The notes beneath the pieces are model-generated. The model searched no databases. It saw only the letters and a list, made by a program, of their open reading frames with translations, and had not been told where the DNA came from. Both the position numbers and the translations under genes were made by a program. From assembly GCF_022398475.1 (NCBI RefSeq), contig NZ_JAKEVM010000005.1:1-64000 (forward strand): a stretch of DNA of 64,000 nt, in the 5' to 3' direction. Source of the stretch: Pseudoalteromonas shioyasakiensis. Lineage in GTDB: Bacteria > Pseudomonadota > Gammaproteobacteria > Enterobacterales > Alteromonadaceae. Positions 1 to 7,802 of the stretch are shown here, piece by piece. Position 1 is the stretch's first letter, and every line of letters begins with the position of its first letter.

Positions 1-326
1 CAATTAATTCAATGTCTTGTTGTGTTTTTATGGTTTTTTAAAAATAGCGGGGAATAATTTTTTAACCATTTTTTAGTCAAATTAACTAAAAAATACACAT
101 GCATAAATGACTTTTATCGAAACGATAAAAAACTCTCACTTTTCAGAAATCAAATTTAGCGCTATTTATTCACAATATTGACATATGACCTATTTAGCAT
201 GGGTGTATGGCTTTATTTTGGTGGTTTTTTAGATACTAAATTACTACTGAGCTTTTTAATCTTTGCCAATTCATCGAGCAAATTTTAATCTCAAGAATTG
301 GTCTCAAACACTTTATGGAGTGGGTT
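1..326. other. AT-rich non-coding region with two inverted repeats
   Basis: No gene is visible here. The stretch is very AT-rich. It holds a perfect 10-bp inverted repeat (ATTTTTTAGT at 68-77 against 85-94, 7-base spacer) and a perfect 8-bp one (TTTTATCG at 112-119 against 123-130, 3-base spacer). They could be regulator sites or weak terminators of an upstream gene outside the window. The second half presumably carries the promoter of the small gene at 327; I could not pick a convincing -35/-10 pair. Confidence 0.45.
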
Positions 327-515
327 GTGGGTAAGACATTTAGTTATGACGCGCTAGATGACGATTTTGTTGAAGACGAGTACGAAATGGTCGGGCGTAA
401 TCAACACGACAAGAAAAAGCAACGCGTAAAGAAGAAGTTGGAAGACTATCTTGAACAAAAACGCTTGCGCAGAAACTTAGGCGATGACGACTTTGACGAG
501 TACTTGAACGACTAA
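327..515 (+). CDS. small acidic/basic protein, PA3496-like family
   Basis: A cytoplasmic protein of about 62 residues: acidic at the N-terminus (Asp/Glu cluster), strongly basic in the middle (KKKQRVKKKLEDYLEQKRLRR), and acidic again at the end. This charge pattern and the 'RRxLEDxLEx+RL+R' core resemble the small PA3496 family, annotated in pseudomonads as putative envelope integrity proteins. An ATG lies at 315, but it has no ribosome binding site. The in-frame GTG at 327 sits six bases after GGAG (317-320), so I prefer that start. The gene stands alone and is followed by a terminator hairpin. The family assignment rests on resemblance only; the molecular function is unknown. Confidence 0.6.
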   Translation: MGKTFSYDALDDDFVEDEYEMVGRNQHDKKKQRVKKKLEDYLEQKRLRRNLGDDDFDEYLND

Positions 516-529
516 GCATAAATTTAGAT

Positions 530-550
530 AAAGAGGCAATTTGCCTCTTT
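530..550. terminator. bidirectional terminator hairpin
   Basis: AAAGAGGC at 530-537 pairs with GCCTCTTT at 543-550 over a 5-base loop. It lies between the small gene ending at 515 and the convergent glutathione peroxidase gene ending at 568, so it can serve both strands. Confidence 0.7.
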
Positions 551-567
551 ATTGCTTTTAGGCTTTG

Positions 568-1050
568 TTACTTGCCCAGTGCAGCTGCGATGTCTGACTC
601 GAGCTGTTCAGGTTTTGTCAGTGGCGCATATCGCTTAATGGCCTTGCCATCTTTACCAATTAAAAATTTGGTGAAGTTCCATTTTATTTTGCGGGTGATA
701 AATCCCGGTAACTCTGATTTTAGGTATCTAAAAACAGGGTGAGCATGTTCGCCATTCACATCGACTTTGCTCATCATTAAAAAGCTAACGCCATAGTTAA
801 TTAGGCAGCCTTCTTTAATTTCCTTCGCATCCCCAGGCTCTTGTTTACCAAACTGGTTACATGGAAAGCCAATTATTACTAAGCCTTGCTCATGATACTT
901 TTCATGCAGTGCTTGTAAGCCTTCATATTGTGGAGTGAAACCGCATTTACTTGCTGTATTTACAACAAGTACGACCTTGTTTTCAAAATCAGAAAAGTCA
1001 ACGGTTTGGCCTTGTAGGCTGGTGGCAGAAAGTTGGTGAAATTCGCTCAT
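568..1050 (-). CDS. btuE: glutathione peroxidase (thiol type)
   Basis: Reduces hydrogen peroxide and organic hydroperoxides. Bacterial cysteine-type members usually draw electrons from thioredoxin more than from glutathione. The 160-residue length is normal. The catalytic tetrad is readable: peroxidatic Cys36 in NTASKCGFTP, Gln70 in FPCNQFGKQEPG, and Trp124-Asn125 in KWNFTKF. Cys replaces the selenocysteine of animal enzymes. A second cysteine at 82 (EIKEGC) is placed like the resolving cysteine of the thioredoxin-dependent class. There is no signal peptide, so it should be cytoplasmic. The gene is monocistronic and convergent with the small gene upstream. The family is certain; the symbol follows the E. 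coli orthologue. Confidence 0.9.
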   Translation of the reverse strand: MSEFHQLSATSLQGQTVDFSDFENKVVLVVNTASKCGFTPQYEGLQALHEKYHEQGLVIIGFPCNQFGKQEPGDAKEIKEGCLINYGVSFLMMSKVDVNGEHAHPVFRYLKSELPGFITRKIKWNFTKFLIGKDGKAIKRYAPLTKPEQLESDIAAALGK

Positions 1051-1157
1051 AATGATAACTTTTTATTATTGTTGCATTGATTCTAACTTGCTTGGCATCT
1101 TTCTAAAAGGGTGAATTTTAATCAATGGTTTTTCTTACTTGGCGTTAAGCATCGCAG

Positions 1158-1457
1158 CTAACTTAAAATTATAAACAATCCCATCCCTGCCAGTGTTGTG
1201 TAGTATATGTTATGTGTTTTATAGGCCACGATAACAGACACAACAGCAGCGCTTAGATAGGGATTTTGCCAATCTAGATTTATCCCTTCGTCATTAATAA
1301 ACACAATGGGCACCCAAATTGCGGTGAGTACGGCTGGGGCGCTAAAACTTAAAAATTGCTGCATTTTCGGACCGACTTTGAATGGTAATGCGCGGTGCAA
1401 AAATAAGTAACGTGTGAAGAAGGTAATACACGCCATTAATAAAATGGTGATCATCAT
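1158..1457 (-). CDS. azlD: AzlD-family branched-chain amino-acid export subunit
   Basis: A 99-residue membrane protein with three or four hydrophobic segments, including the family-typical start (MMITILLMACITFFTRYLF) and the stretch around FSAPAVLTAIWVPIVF. AzlD is the small subunit that works with AzlC in exporting branched-chain amino acids or their toxic analogues. The start codon overlaps the 3' end of azlC by 4 bases (ATGA type), so the two are translationally coupled. I see no further gene in the operon. Substrate is inferred from the family. Confidence 0.85.
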   Translation of the reverse strand: MMITILLMACITFFTRYLFLHRALPFKVGPKMQQFLSFSAPAVLTAIWVPIVFINDEGINLDWQNPYLSAAVVSVIVAYKTHNIYYTTLAGMGLFIILS

Positions 1458-2173
1458 AGCGTATGCTCCTCTTTTGCTTGCCAGCGACTAATTAGATAAC
1501 CAACCGTCATAGCGATAAGAGCCGCGGTGACAAGCCAAAGTTGAAAGCCCTGACTTTTTAATAGTGTTGCTACAACGCCTGCGGTGATCACTGTAGCCAG
1601 TGTTGCAAGGTTCTTTACACCCGGAATAACTAAAGCAATAAACGTGGCAGCGATGGCAAAATCAAGACCTAGGTGTGTTAAATCGGGAAGTAAGCTTCCT
1701 GCGACAATACCAAGGAGGGTCCAGATATTCCAGGCAATATAAAAACTAAAGCCGGCACTTAGCGCGTAAATAAGGCGCACTTTTGTGCGGTAGGCTTTGT
1801 GATGATGCGAAAAAGCAAATAATTCATCTGTTAGTACAAAACTCACTGGCAGTCGCCAACGAAAGGGTTGATCTATTACTTTGTGGCGAATAGCTAAACC
1901 ATATAAAAAGTGCCGTGAGCTAATAATGAGTGTGGTAAATAAAATAGTTAAAAGCGGCGTGTTTCCTGCCATTAATTCAATCGCAACGAGTTGTGCTGAG
2001 CCTGCAAATACCAATAACGACATAGCTTGTGTTTCTAAAGCACTGAAGCCATTTTGAACTGCTAACGAGCCACATAAAATTCCCCAAGGTAACACCGCAA
2101 GGCATAAGGGGAGCATGTCGAAAAATCCTTTAAGCAAGGCTCTTGTTGTTGATTTATGCATCTTATCGCTCAT
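1454..2173 (-). CDS. azlC: AzlC-family branched-chain amino-acid permease
   Basis: A 239-residue inner-membrane protein with several hydrophobic helices. It matches AzlC/YgaZ: a conserved N-terminal stretch with 'DMLPLCLAVLPWGILCGSLA', then 'LLVFAGSAQLVAIELM' and 'SSRHFLYGLA'. Together with AzlD it forms a two-component exporter (YgaZH in E. coli exports L-valine). It is the first gene of a two-gene operon and is divergent from the cytochrome b561 gene at 2299, with about 125 bases between them for both promoters. The family is clear; the exact amino acid exported is not readable. Confidence 0.87.
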   Translation of the reverse strand: MSDKMHKSTTRALLKGFFDMLPLCLAVLPWGILCGSLAVQNGFSALETQAMSLLVFAGSAQLVAIELMAGNTPLLTILFTTLIISSRHFLYGLAIRHKVIDQPFRWRLPVSFVLTDELFAFSHHHKAYRTKVRLIYALSAGFSFYIAWNIWTLLGIVAGSLLPDLTHLGLDFAIAATFIALVIPGVKNLATLATVITAGVVATLLKSQGFQLWLVTAALIAMTVGYLISRWQAKEEHTL

Positions 2174-2298
2174 GTTTGTTGTTATGGCTCAGATCAAAAC
2201 AGCTGAAATAGAGGTGTGTCAAAATAACTGAAGTTTGCAATAATGTATAGCCGAGCCTGTTGCTGAAATCATTAGCGTCTTTTAAAGGGAAAGTTACA

Positions 2299-2949
2299 AT
2301 GTCTAAAGTTAAAGTATGGGATGGCTTTATAAGAAGCTTCCATTGGTTATTAGTTGCGGCCATCGCAACCCTCTATTTTAGTGCTGAAGAAGGTATGTTG
2401 GAGCTGCACTTTGCTGCAGGCTACTTCACTCTAGCGCTTATTATTACACGTCTTGTTTGGGGCATTATTGGTAGTAAAACGGCAAAGCTGTCTGCGCTGA
2501 TTCATTCACCAATCGCCGCAATTAAATCGTTTACAAGCAATGAACATAAGGCGGGTCATGGCGCGGCGGGTAGTTATATGGTGATAGCCTTTTTTGCGTT
2601 ACTTATCGTACAGTTAACCTCTGGCTTAATGACCAGTGACGATATCTTAACGGATGGTCCACTCGTCGAGCATGTATCCTCAGATACCGTAGAGTTTGCC
2701 GGTTGGTTACATCATTTAAACTTTGATATTTTGTTGTATGCCATTGTGTTGCATGTAATAGCGATTGTGATTTACCGCATTAAAGGAAAAAACTTAGTGA
2801 AACCTATGCTTACGGGTAATAGTGAGCAAGTTGCGGTTACTGAGCCTGTCACTAAATCACCGTTGATAGCTTTTGTTATTTTTGCAGTGTGCTTAGTGGT
2901 GCTATTTACGACTTGGGGTGCAGAGCCGCTCAGCTATTTGCTTGGGTAG
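2299..2949 (+). CDS. cytochrome b561-family membrane protein
   Basis: A 216-residue di-heme-type membrane cytochrome b with four main hydrophobic helices. Candidate heme ligands are His15 (IRSFHW), His37 or His87, His138/139 (GWLHHLNF) and His152 (IVLHVIA). Such proteins pass electrons from the quinone pool to periplasmic acceptors or act as hydrogenase-type b subunits. I place the start at ATG 2299, 8 bases after AAAGGGA, rather than at the ATG 13 codons upstream, because the family begins with 'V+VWDGFIRxFHW'. It faces the cytochrome c' gene across a shared terminator, and pairs of b561 and c' genes are common in related bacteria. The natural electron acceptor is inferred, not seen. Confidence 0.88.
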   Translation: MSKVKVWDGFIRSFHWLLVAAIATLYFSAEEGMLELHFAAGYFTLALIITRLVWGIIGSKTAKLSALIHSPIAAIKSFTSNEHKAGHGAAGSYMVIAFFALLIVQLTSGLMTSDDILTDGPLVEHVSSDTVEFAGWLHHLNFDILLYAIVLHVIAIVIYRIKGKNLVKPMLTGNSEQVAVTEPVTKSPLIAFVIFAVCLVVLFTTWGAEPLSYLLG

Positions 2950-2966
2950 CAACTTCAAAACATGAA

Positions 2967-2992
2967 AAAAAGGCGCTAATAAGCGCCTTTTT
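2967..2992. terminator. bidirectional terminator
   Basis: AAAAAGGCGCT at 2967-2977 pairs with AGCGCCTTTTT at 2982-2992 over a 4-base loop, with an A-tract on one side and a T-tract on the other. It lies between the convergent b561 and cytochrome c' genes and can end both transcripts. Confidence 0.88.
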
Positions 2993-3011
2993 AGTTTAAA
3001 TCATAACTAGA

Positions 3012-3464
3012 CTAGTCTTTGAAAGACTTATGGCAATCTTTACAGCCTTTAGCCCATGCGCCAAATGCTTTGCCAATTACTTTTTTATCGCCACTTTGTG
3101 CTGCAACTGCTAGCTCATCAGCATATTGTTGGAAAGCAACTGCTTTTTTCATAAAGGTTTCGTTGTCGCTCCATACAGCTGCAAGTGCAGATGTATCACC
3201 CTTATCAGAGCCCGCTACGAAAGCTTCCCAAGGCATTTTAGATAATGCCGCTGCATTGTCGGCACGCTTTTGAAAACGTTCTGCATCAAAAGGTACTTTG
3301 CCTTTTAGCATATCGCCCATGTCACCAATTTGTACGCGGATCATTGAAAATGCTGCCTGACGGTACTCGATTGCATCGCTTGGCTCTTCAAATACAGAAT
3401 TTGCTGATGCGCCTAGTGCCATTGTAGATAGCATTGCGCCTACTACTAATTGTTTTAATTTCAT
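3012..3464 (-). CDS. periplasmic cytochrome c'
   Basis: A 150-residue protein with a Sec signal peptide (MKLKQLVVGAMLSTMALGASA, cleavage near residue 21). The single c-type heme site is at the far C-terminus: Cys141-Lys-Asp-Cys144-His145, followed by Lys-Ser-Phe. A C-terminal CxxCH in a four-helix bundle of about 130 mature residues is diagnostic of class II cytochrome c'. These bind NO or CO at a five-coordinate heme and protect against nitrosative stress. The distal-side hydrophobic residues are not resolved by eye. The gene is alone and convergent with the b561 gene, which could be its electron donor (inference). Confidence 0.92.
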   Translation of the reverse strand: MKLKQLVVGAMLSTMALGASANSVFEEPSDAIEYRQAAFSMIRVQIGDMGDMLKGKVPFDAERFQKRADNAAALSKMPWEAFVAGSDKGDTSALAAVWSDNETFMKKAVAFQQYADELAVAAQSGDKKVIGKAFGAWAKGCKDCHKSFKD

Positions 3465-3555
3465 TCCTTTTGCCCCTTAAGATGTCATAAAAGTAAACTA
3501 ACTGAGTTGTATCTTAGCTCAATATAATATTCAAGTGTATCGCGGTTAATCTTAA

Positions 3556-4032
3556 CTAATCATTTATATCTATATCGGCGAAGATCATACCACGGCGCAT
3601 ACTTCTCGTTGCTAAGAAAACCTCGCATAGTAAAGATAAAAACCCACATATCAACAGCGCCATAGCGGCCACAAAGCAGCTAGCAATTGTCACGCTTAAG
3701 TTGATCGATTGGATATGCGATAAAAATAGACACATAACCACAGCACATACTAATAAGGCACTGAGTACACTTAAACTAAATGCGATATGAATGCAGCGAG
3801 AGCGTTTCAACAGCGCCCTTAACTCTGTTGTCAGCGACTTATTGAAGTCTTCATCGGTACTGACTTTAAGCTTACGCTCTAACTGTCTCGCTCGATCGGT
3901 AATACGCGCTAAGCGGTTTGAAAGCACGCCTAACGTTGCTGCAATACCGGTAATTAAAAAGACGGGTGCAACAGCCGTTTGAATCACCTTTGCCATGGTA
4001 AGAATGTTGATTACTTCTGAATTCATTTTCAA
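3556..4032 (-). CDS. DUF2721 family membrane protein
   Basis: A 158-residue protein with three hydrophobic segments. One is near the N-terminus (VIQTAVAPVFLITGIAATLGVL), followed by the family hallmark 'LSNRLARITDRARQLE', a charged helix, then two helices at about residues 80-105 and 110-140. This matches the DUF2721 family, whose function is unknown. It is monocistronic, with 237 bases separating it from the divergent subtilase gene. Family confidence is good; I assign no function. Confidence 0.8.
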   Translation of the reverse strand: MKMNSEVINILTMAKVIQTAVAPVFLITGIAATLGVLSNRLARITDRARQLERKLKVSTDEDFNKSLTTELRALLKRSRCIHIAFSLSVLSALLVCAVVMCLFLSHIQSINLSVTIASCFVAAMALLICGFLSLLCEVFLATRSMRRGMIFADIDIND

Positions 4033-4213
4033 TACTCTATTTACTAAAACTCAACACACTGTTCATTTACAAACGTTTACAACTCTAGCTTGCATCTTTA
4101 AATCATTTTAAAACAATATGTTACTTAAACTCAGTGTTCTTTGTTTTAGCTGAATGTAATTCTTATGTAACAGAAATGTTGTTCTTGCTAGGGTTTCCGT
4201 TTTATATTGGTTC

Positions 4214-4228
4214 TGAAACTTTGTTTCA
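4214..4228. promoter_or_regulatory. 15-bp palindrome upstream of the subtilase gene
   Basis: TGAAAC-TTT-GTTTCA is a perfect 6-bp inverted repeat with a 3-base spacer, 43-57 bases before the subtilase ATG. It sits where a promoter or its operator would lie. No regulator is identified; a chance origin in AT-rich DNA is possible. Confidence 0.35.
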
Positions 4229-4270
4229 ATCACTATTTAGACGATAACATAACATATCCCAGGGGAACCC

Positions 4271-7200
4271 ATGTCTAAAAATCTAATAAAAAGAACTGCA
4301 GTTGCTTTGGCTGTAACCAGTGCAATGTGCGCTAGTGCACAAGCCAATGACTTTTCTAAATATAATCTTGCCGGCAAAAAATTAATCCAATCGAGCGCGG
4401 TAACTAAAAAAGAACAAAAAGCTCATCGCGAAGCTACAAGCTGGTTAATTAAGTTAAATGCTCCAGCATCAGTTAATGCTAAAACAATGGGCTCGGATGT
4501 AGCGTCAATTCAAGCGCAAGCAAAAGTAGCGCAAGCAAGCGTAGAGCAAGCAATCAACAGTATGGACTTGCCTGTACAAGTTGTCGCTAAAACATCAACA
4601 CTAGTAAGCTCAATCGTAGTCAATGGTAATAAGCAAGATGTTGCTAAGTTACTATCGAACTCTCAAGTTGAGGGCATTTACCCAGTATACGATTATGAAT
4701 TGCATGTCGCTGACAGCGCTGACTATATTGAAGCAACTCCTTTAGTATCTAATGGTTTAGCAACAGGTGAAGGTGTTCGCGTTGCTGTGCTTGATACAGG
4801 TATTGACTACACCCATACAGCCTTTGGTGGTGCGGGTACCGACGAAGCATATGCTGCAGCTATTGCTGATCCTGCGTCAGTTGATTGGCCACAAGGTAAA
4901 GTATTAGGTGGTTATGATTACATTAACGATGATGCCGATCCTATTGATGTAGATACAAACCACGGTACACACGTTTCTCACTCTGTTAACGGTATTGCAC
5001 CAAACGTAGATTTATTTGTTTACTCTGTATGTAATAGTGGCTGTCCAGGCCTTGCACAACTTTTAGCTCTTGAAAGTGCAATGGATCCGAATGGTGACGG
5101 TGATATGAGCGACCGTGTTGATGTTGTAAATATGTCACTTGGTGGCGATTACGGTGATATTGCAAACGATGCAGTTGGCCTATTCATCAACCAAGCAGTT
5201 AAACTTGGTACAAACGTTGTTATCTCTGCTGGTAATGATGGTGCTTATCCATTCATCGTAGGTGGCCCAAGTACAACTGAAAACGCTCTTTCAGTGGGTG
5301 CGATGACTCACCCTACCGGTGAAGAATCAGTTGGTAGTGGTACAGTTAATGGTGAAGAAGCTGTTGTGCAGCCAGCCAGCTTTGGTCCACAGATGGCATT
5401 TAGCTACACTAATGAAAACTTGGAACTTGTGTACCCAGATGCAAATCAAACGGCTTGTGAAGCGTTTGCTGACGACGTAGATTTTACAGGTAAAGGCGTT
5501 ATCATCGACCGTGGTGCATGTGCATTTACAGTTAAAGTATTAGCAGCACAAGCTAAAGGCGCAGAGTTTGTTATTATTGCAAACAATAATGACGATGGCA
5601 CGCCAGCACCTATGGGCGGTTCAGATCCAACTGTTACTATCCCTTCTGTAGGCGTAACGTTTGCAGCTGGTACAGCTCTAAAAGCGGGCGGTACATTTAA
5701 CCTAACAGTTGAGCGTCTTGTTATGTCTGGCGCGATTGCTGATTTCACATCGCGTGGTCCTTCAATGGGCGGGCTGTTAAAACCAGAGATTACAGCACCA
5801 GGTGTAAACATCATGACTGCTCATCCTGGTCTTGGTGATGGTCTTACTGGCGCAACAGGTACTTCATTCTCGGGCCCAATTACTGCTGGTGCGGTGAGCT
5901 TATTAAAAGAAGCGCTGCCAGAGCGTAACGCGTTTGAAATTAAAGCGACGTTAATGAACACGGCAAACCTAAATGTAACTATGGAGCCGTTAGCGATTAA
6001 CCCAGACGCTGAGCTTGCACCAATTAGTTATATCGGTGCGGGTCTTGTTGATGTAAACAAAGCGGCTAACTTACCGGTTGCTGCTTGGGCTGCAGATACC
6101 AAACAAGCTGCGCTTTCGTTTGGTTTAGTAAACGCATCAGAAACAGTTGAGCTTACTAAAACAGTTCAAGTTAAGAACTTCTCTAACGAAGACCAAGTGT
6201 ACACACTTTCTCTTGAACAACGTTATGCAGACGATGTTGAGCGTGGTTCATTCTCACTTGACTACCCAGAGTCAATTACAGTGCCAGCAGGTCAAACAAT
6301 GTCATTTGACGTGACAGCGACGATTGATCCTGCAACTCTACCTGAGTGGACTTTAACTGAGGAAAATATTGGTTCTCAAGATGCTACGGCTGACTTAACT
6401 AACCTAGAGCTTGATGGTGCGCTAATCTTCTCTGATGGCAGCGATGAAGCATTCCACCTTGTTTATCACGTATTACCAAAAGCAAATGCGGCAATGAGCT
6501 TCATGCCAGTTGTGACTGATAACGGCGTTGCACATGAAGTAACAAACACAGGTGCGGTAGCACTTGATCCTGTATTTGCTCCTACAGTAATGACTGATGA
6601 TATTGATGAAGACCAACGTTTTGACTTAGTAGGCGCATCAATCGAAACATTTGCTGTATCAGCTGAAATTTGTGAAAGCGGTTATGTAACACTTACTACA
6701 TTAGTGCTAAACGAGGGAATTACTCACTCTTACGTGGGTGGTTTCATGGCTGACTTCGATATGGACCAAGATGGTGTTTACGATGTTACAGTACAAAATG
6801 GTAAGTTAGAGTGGTTCTACGATGTTGAGCCGGGCACTGCAATTACCTTTACTCACGGCTATGGTAGTGCTTCTGGTTTCTTAGATAATTATTACCAAAT
6901 TATCGGTAACAACCACCTCACAATGCAAAGCTGTATTGAAGCATTTGGCCTAACAGCCGATGACATTGGTCGAGCAACTGTAGATGTTCGTTTCCGTACA
7001 GAAGAAGAAACATGGACACCAATTGCAACTGAAGAAGGTGATGTTGCAATGGGTACTTACACATTCACAGATGCATCAAGTGATGTATATGCAATGTTTG
7101 TAGATGAAGCTGGTGAAGCTGTTAGCTCAATTGAACCAGGTGCTTCAGCTACTTTATACAATGCAGGTGAAGACTTCATGATTCTTTCAGACTCGGGTTC

Positions 7201-7672
7201 TAAAGCGTATGCTGCAACACCTGAATCAGACTCGAATACTCCACCAGTTGTTGTTGATACTGAGTTCTCTGTTGATGAAAACACTGAAAACGGTACGGTA
7301 ATTGGTACGCTAGAAGCAACTTATGGTGCTGATTTAGCAAGCCCTGTTACAGAGTTCATTGTAATTAGCTCAAGCTCAACAGCTATTTCAGTAACATCTT
7401 CAGGTGATGTTGTAGTTATGAATCAAGACGTACTTGATTATGACGCTGGTTTAACATCAATTGAACTAGAAGTTGTTGCAACTGACAGATCAGGTAATGT
7501 TTCAGAGTCTGCTATGGTAACTGTTACAGTTAACAACCTAGCTGATGAAGCGTCTGAGCAACCAGTTGTAGTTGAAGAACCAGAGAAGAAAAAATCTTCT
7601 TCAGGCTCACTAGCATGGTTAACATTACTTGCTGCACCGTTCGCATTTATGCGTCGTCGTAAGCAAAAGTAA
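4271..7672 (+). CDS. secreted S8 subtilisin-like serine protease with PA and cadherin-like domains
   Basis: A large exported endopeptidase of 1133 residues. Signal peptide at 1-25 (AQA-ND). Inhibitor-I9-like propeptide at about 50-146. Catalytic S8 domain with Asp175 (VAVLDTGID), His231 (NHGTHVSH), oxyanion Asn322 (SAGND) and Ser532 (GTSFSGP). A PA domain is inserted at about 380-480 (DRGACAFTVKVLAAQAKGA). All-beta C-terminal regions follow, including a cadherin-like repeat at about 1010-1105 (FSVDENTENGTVIGTL). The last 30 residues (acidic linker, Ser-rich SSSGS, hydrophobic helix, RRRKQK) resemble a GlyGly-CTERM sorting tail, used for type II secretion followed by rhombosortase cleavage. 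Start ATG has AGGGGA just upstream. It is alone between a leader region and a strong terminator. Its role is presumably extracellular protein degradation. Confidence 0.93.
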   Translation: MSKNLIKRTAVALAVTSAMCASAQANDFSKYNLAGKKLIQSSAVTKKEQKAHREATSWLIKLNAPASVNAKTMGSDVASIQAQAKVAQASVEQAINSMDLPVQVVAKTSTLVSSIVVNGNKQDVAKLLSNSQVEGIYPVYDYELHVADSADYIEATPLVSNGLATGEGVRVAVLDTGIDYTHTAFGGAGTDEAYAAAIADPASVDWPQGKVLGGYDYINDDADPIDVDTNHGTHVSHSVNGIAPNVDLFVYSVCNSGCPGLAQLLALESAMDPNGDGDMSDRVDVVNMSLGGDYGDIANDAVGLFINQAVKLGTNVVISAGNDGAYPFIVGGPSTTENALSVGAMTHPTGEESVGSGTVNGEEAVVQPASFGPQMAFSYTNENLELVYPDANQTACEAFADDVDFTGKGVIIDRGACAFTVKVLAAQAKGAEFVIIANNNDDGTPAPMGGSDPTVTIPSVGVTFAAGTALKAGGTFNLTVERLVMSGAIADFTSRGPSMGGLLKPEITAPGVNIMTAHPGLGDGLTGATGTSFSGPITAGAVSLLKEALPERNAFEIKATLMNTANLNVTMEPLAINPDAELAPISYIGAGLVDVNKAANLPVAAWAADTKQAALSFGLVNASETVELTKTVQVKNFSNEDQVYTLSLEQRYADDVERGSFSLDYPESITVPAGQTMSFDVTATIDPATLPEWTLTEENIGSQDATADLTNLELDGALIFSDGSDEAFHLVYHVLPKANAAMSFMPVVTDNGVAHEVTNTGAVALDPVFAPTVMTDDIDEDQRFDLVGASIETFAVSAEICESGYVTLTTLVLNEGITHSYVGGFMADFDMDQDGVYDVTVQNGKLEWFYDVEPGTAITFTHGYGSASGFLDNYYQIIGNNHLTMQSCIEAFGLTADDIGRATVDVRFRTEEETWTPIATEEGDVAMGTYTFTDASSDVYAMFVDEAGEAVSSIEPGASATLYNAGEDFMILSDSGSKAYAATPESDSNTPPVVVDTEFSVDENTENGTVIGTLEATYGADLASPVTEFIVISSSSTAISVTSSGDVVVMNQDVLDYDAGLTSIELEVVATDRSGNVSESAMVTVTVNNLADEASEQPVVVEEPEKKKSSSGSLAWLTLLAAPFAFMRRRKQK

Positions 7673-7692
7673 TTGTTTGAAAAATAAGTGAT

Positions 7693-7716
7693 AAAAGGGA
7701 GCTTCGGCTCCCTTTT
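7693..7716 (+). terminator. Rho-independent terminator
   Basis: AAAAGGGAGC at 7693-7702, a TTCG tetraloop, and GCTCCCTTTT at 7707-7716 followed by a further T. It ends the subtilase transcript, 20 bases after the stop codon. Confidence 0.9.
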
Positions 7717-7802
7717 TACATTGCTTCACAAAGGCTACTTATAAACTCACGATTAATTACTTATATTAGGGACTTAATAATAAAAATTAATTTAGGATCC
7801 CT

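Noticed and set aside
5446..5814. 122-codon open frame antisense to the subtilase
   Set aside because: It lies wholly inside a well-supported gene, has no ribosome binding site, and its composition mirrors the codon pattern of the sense strand.
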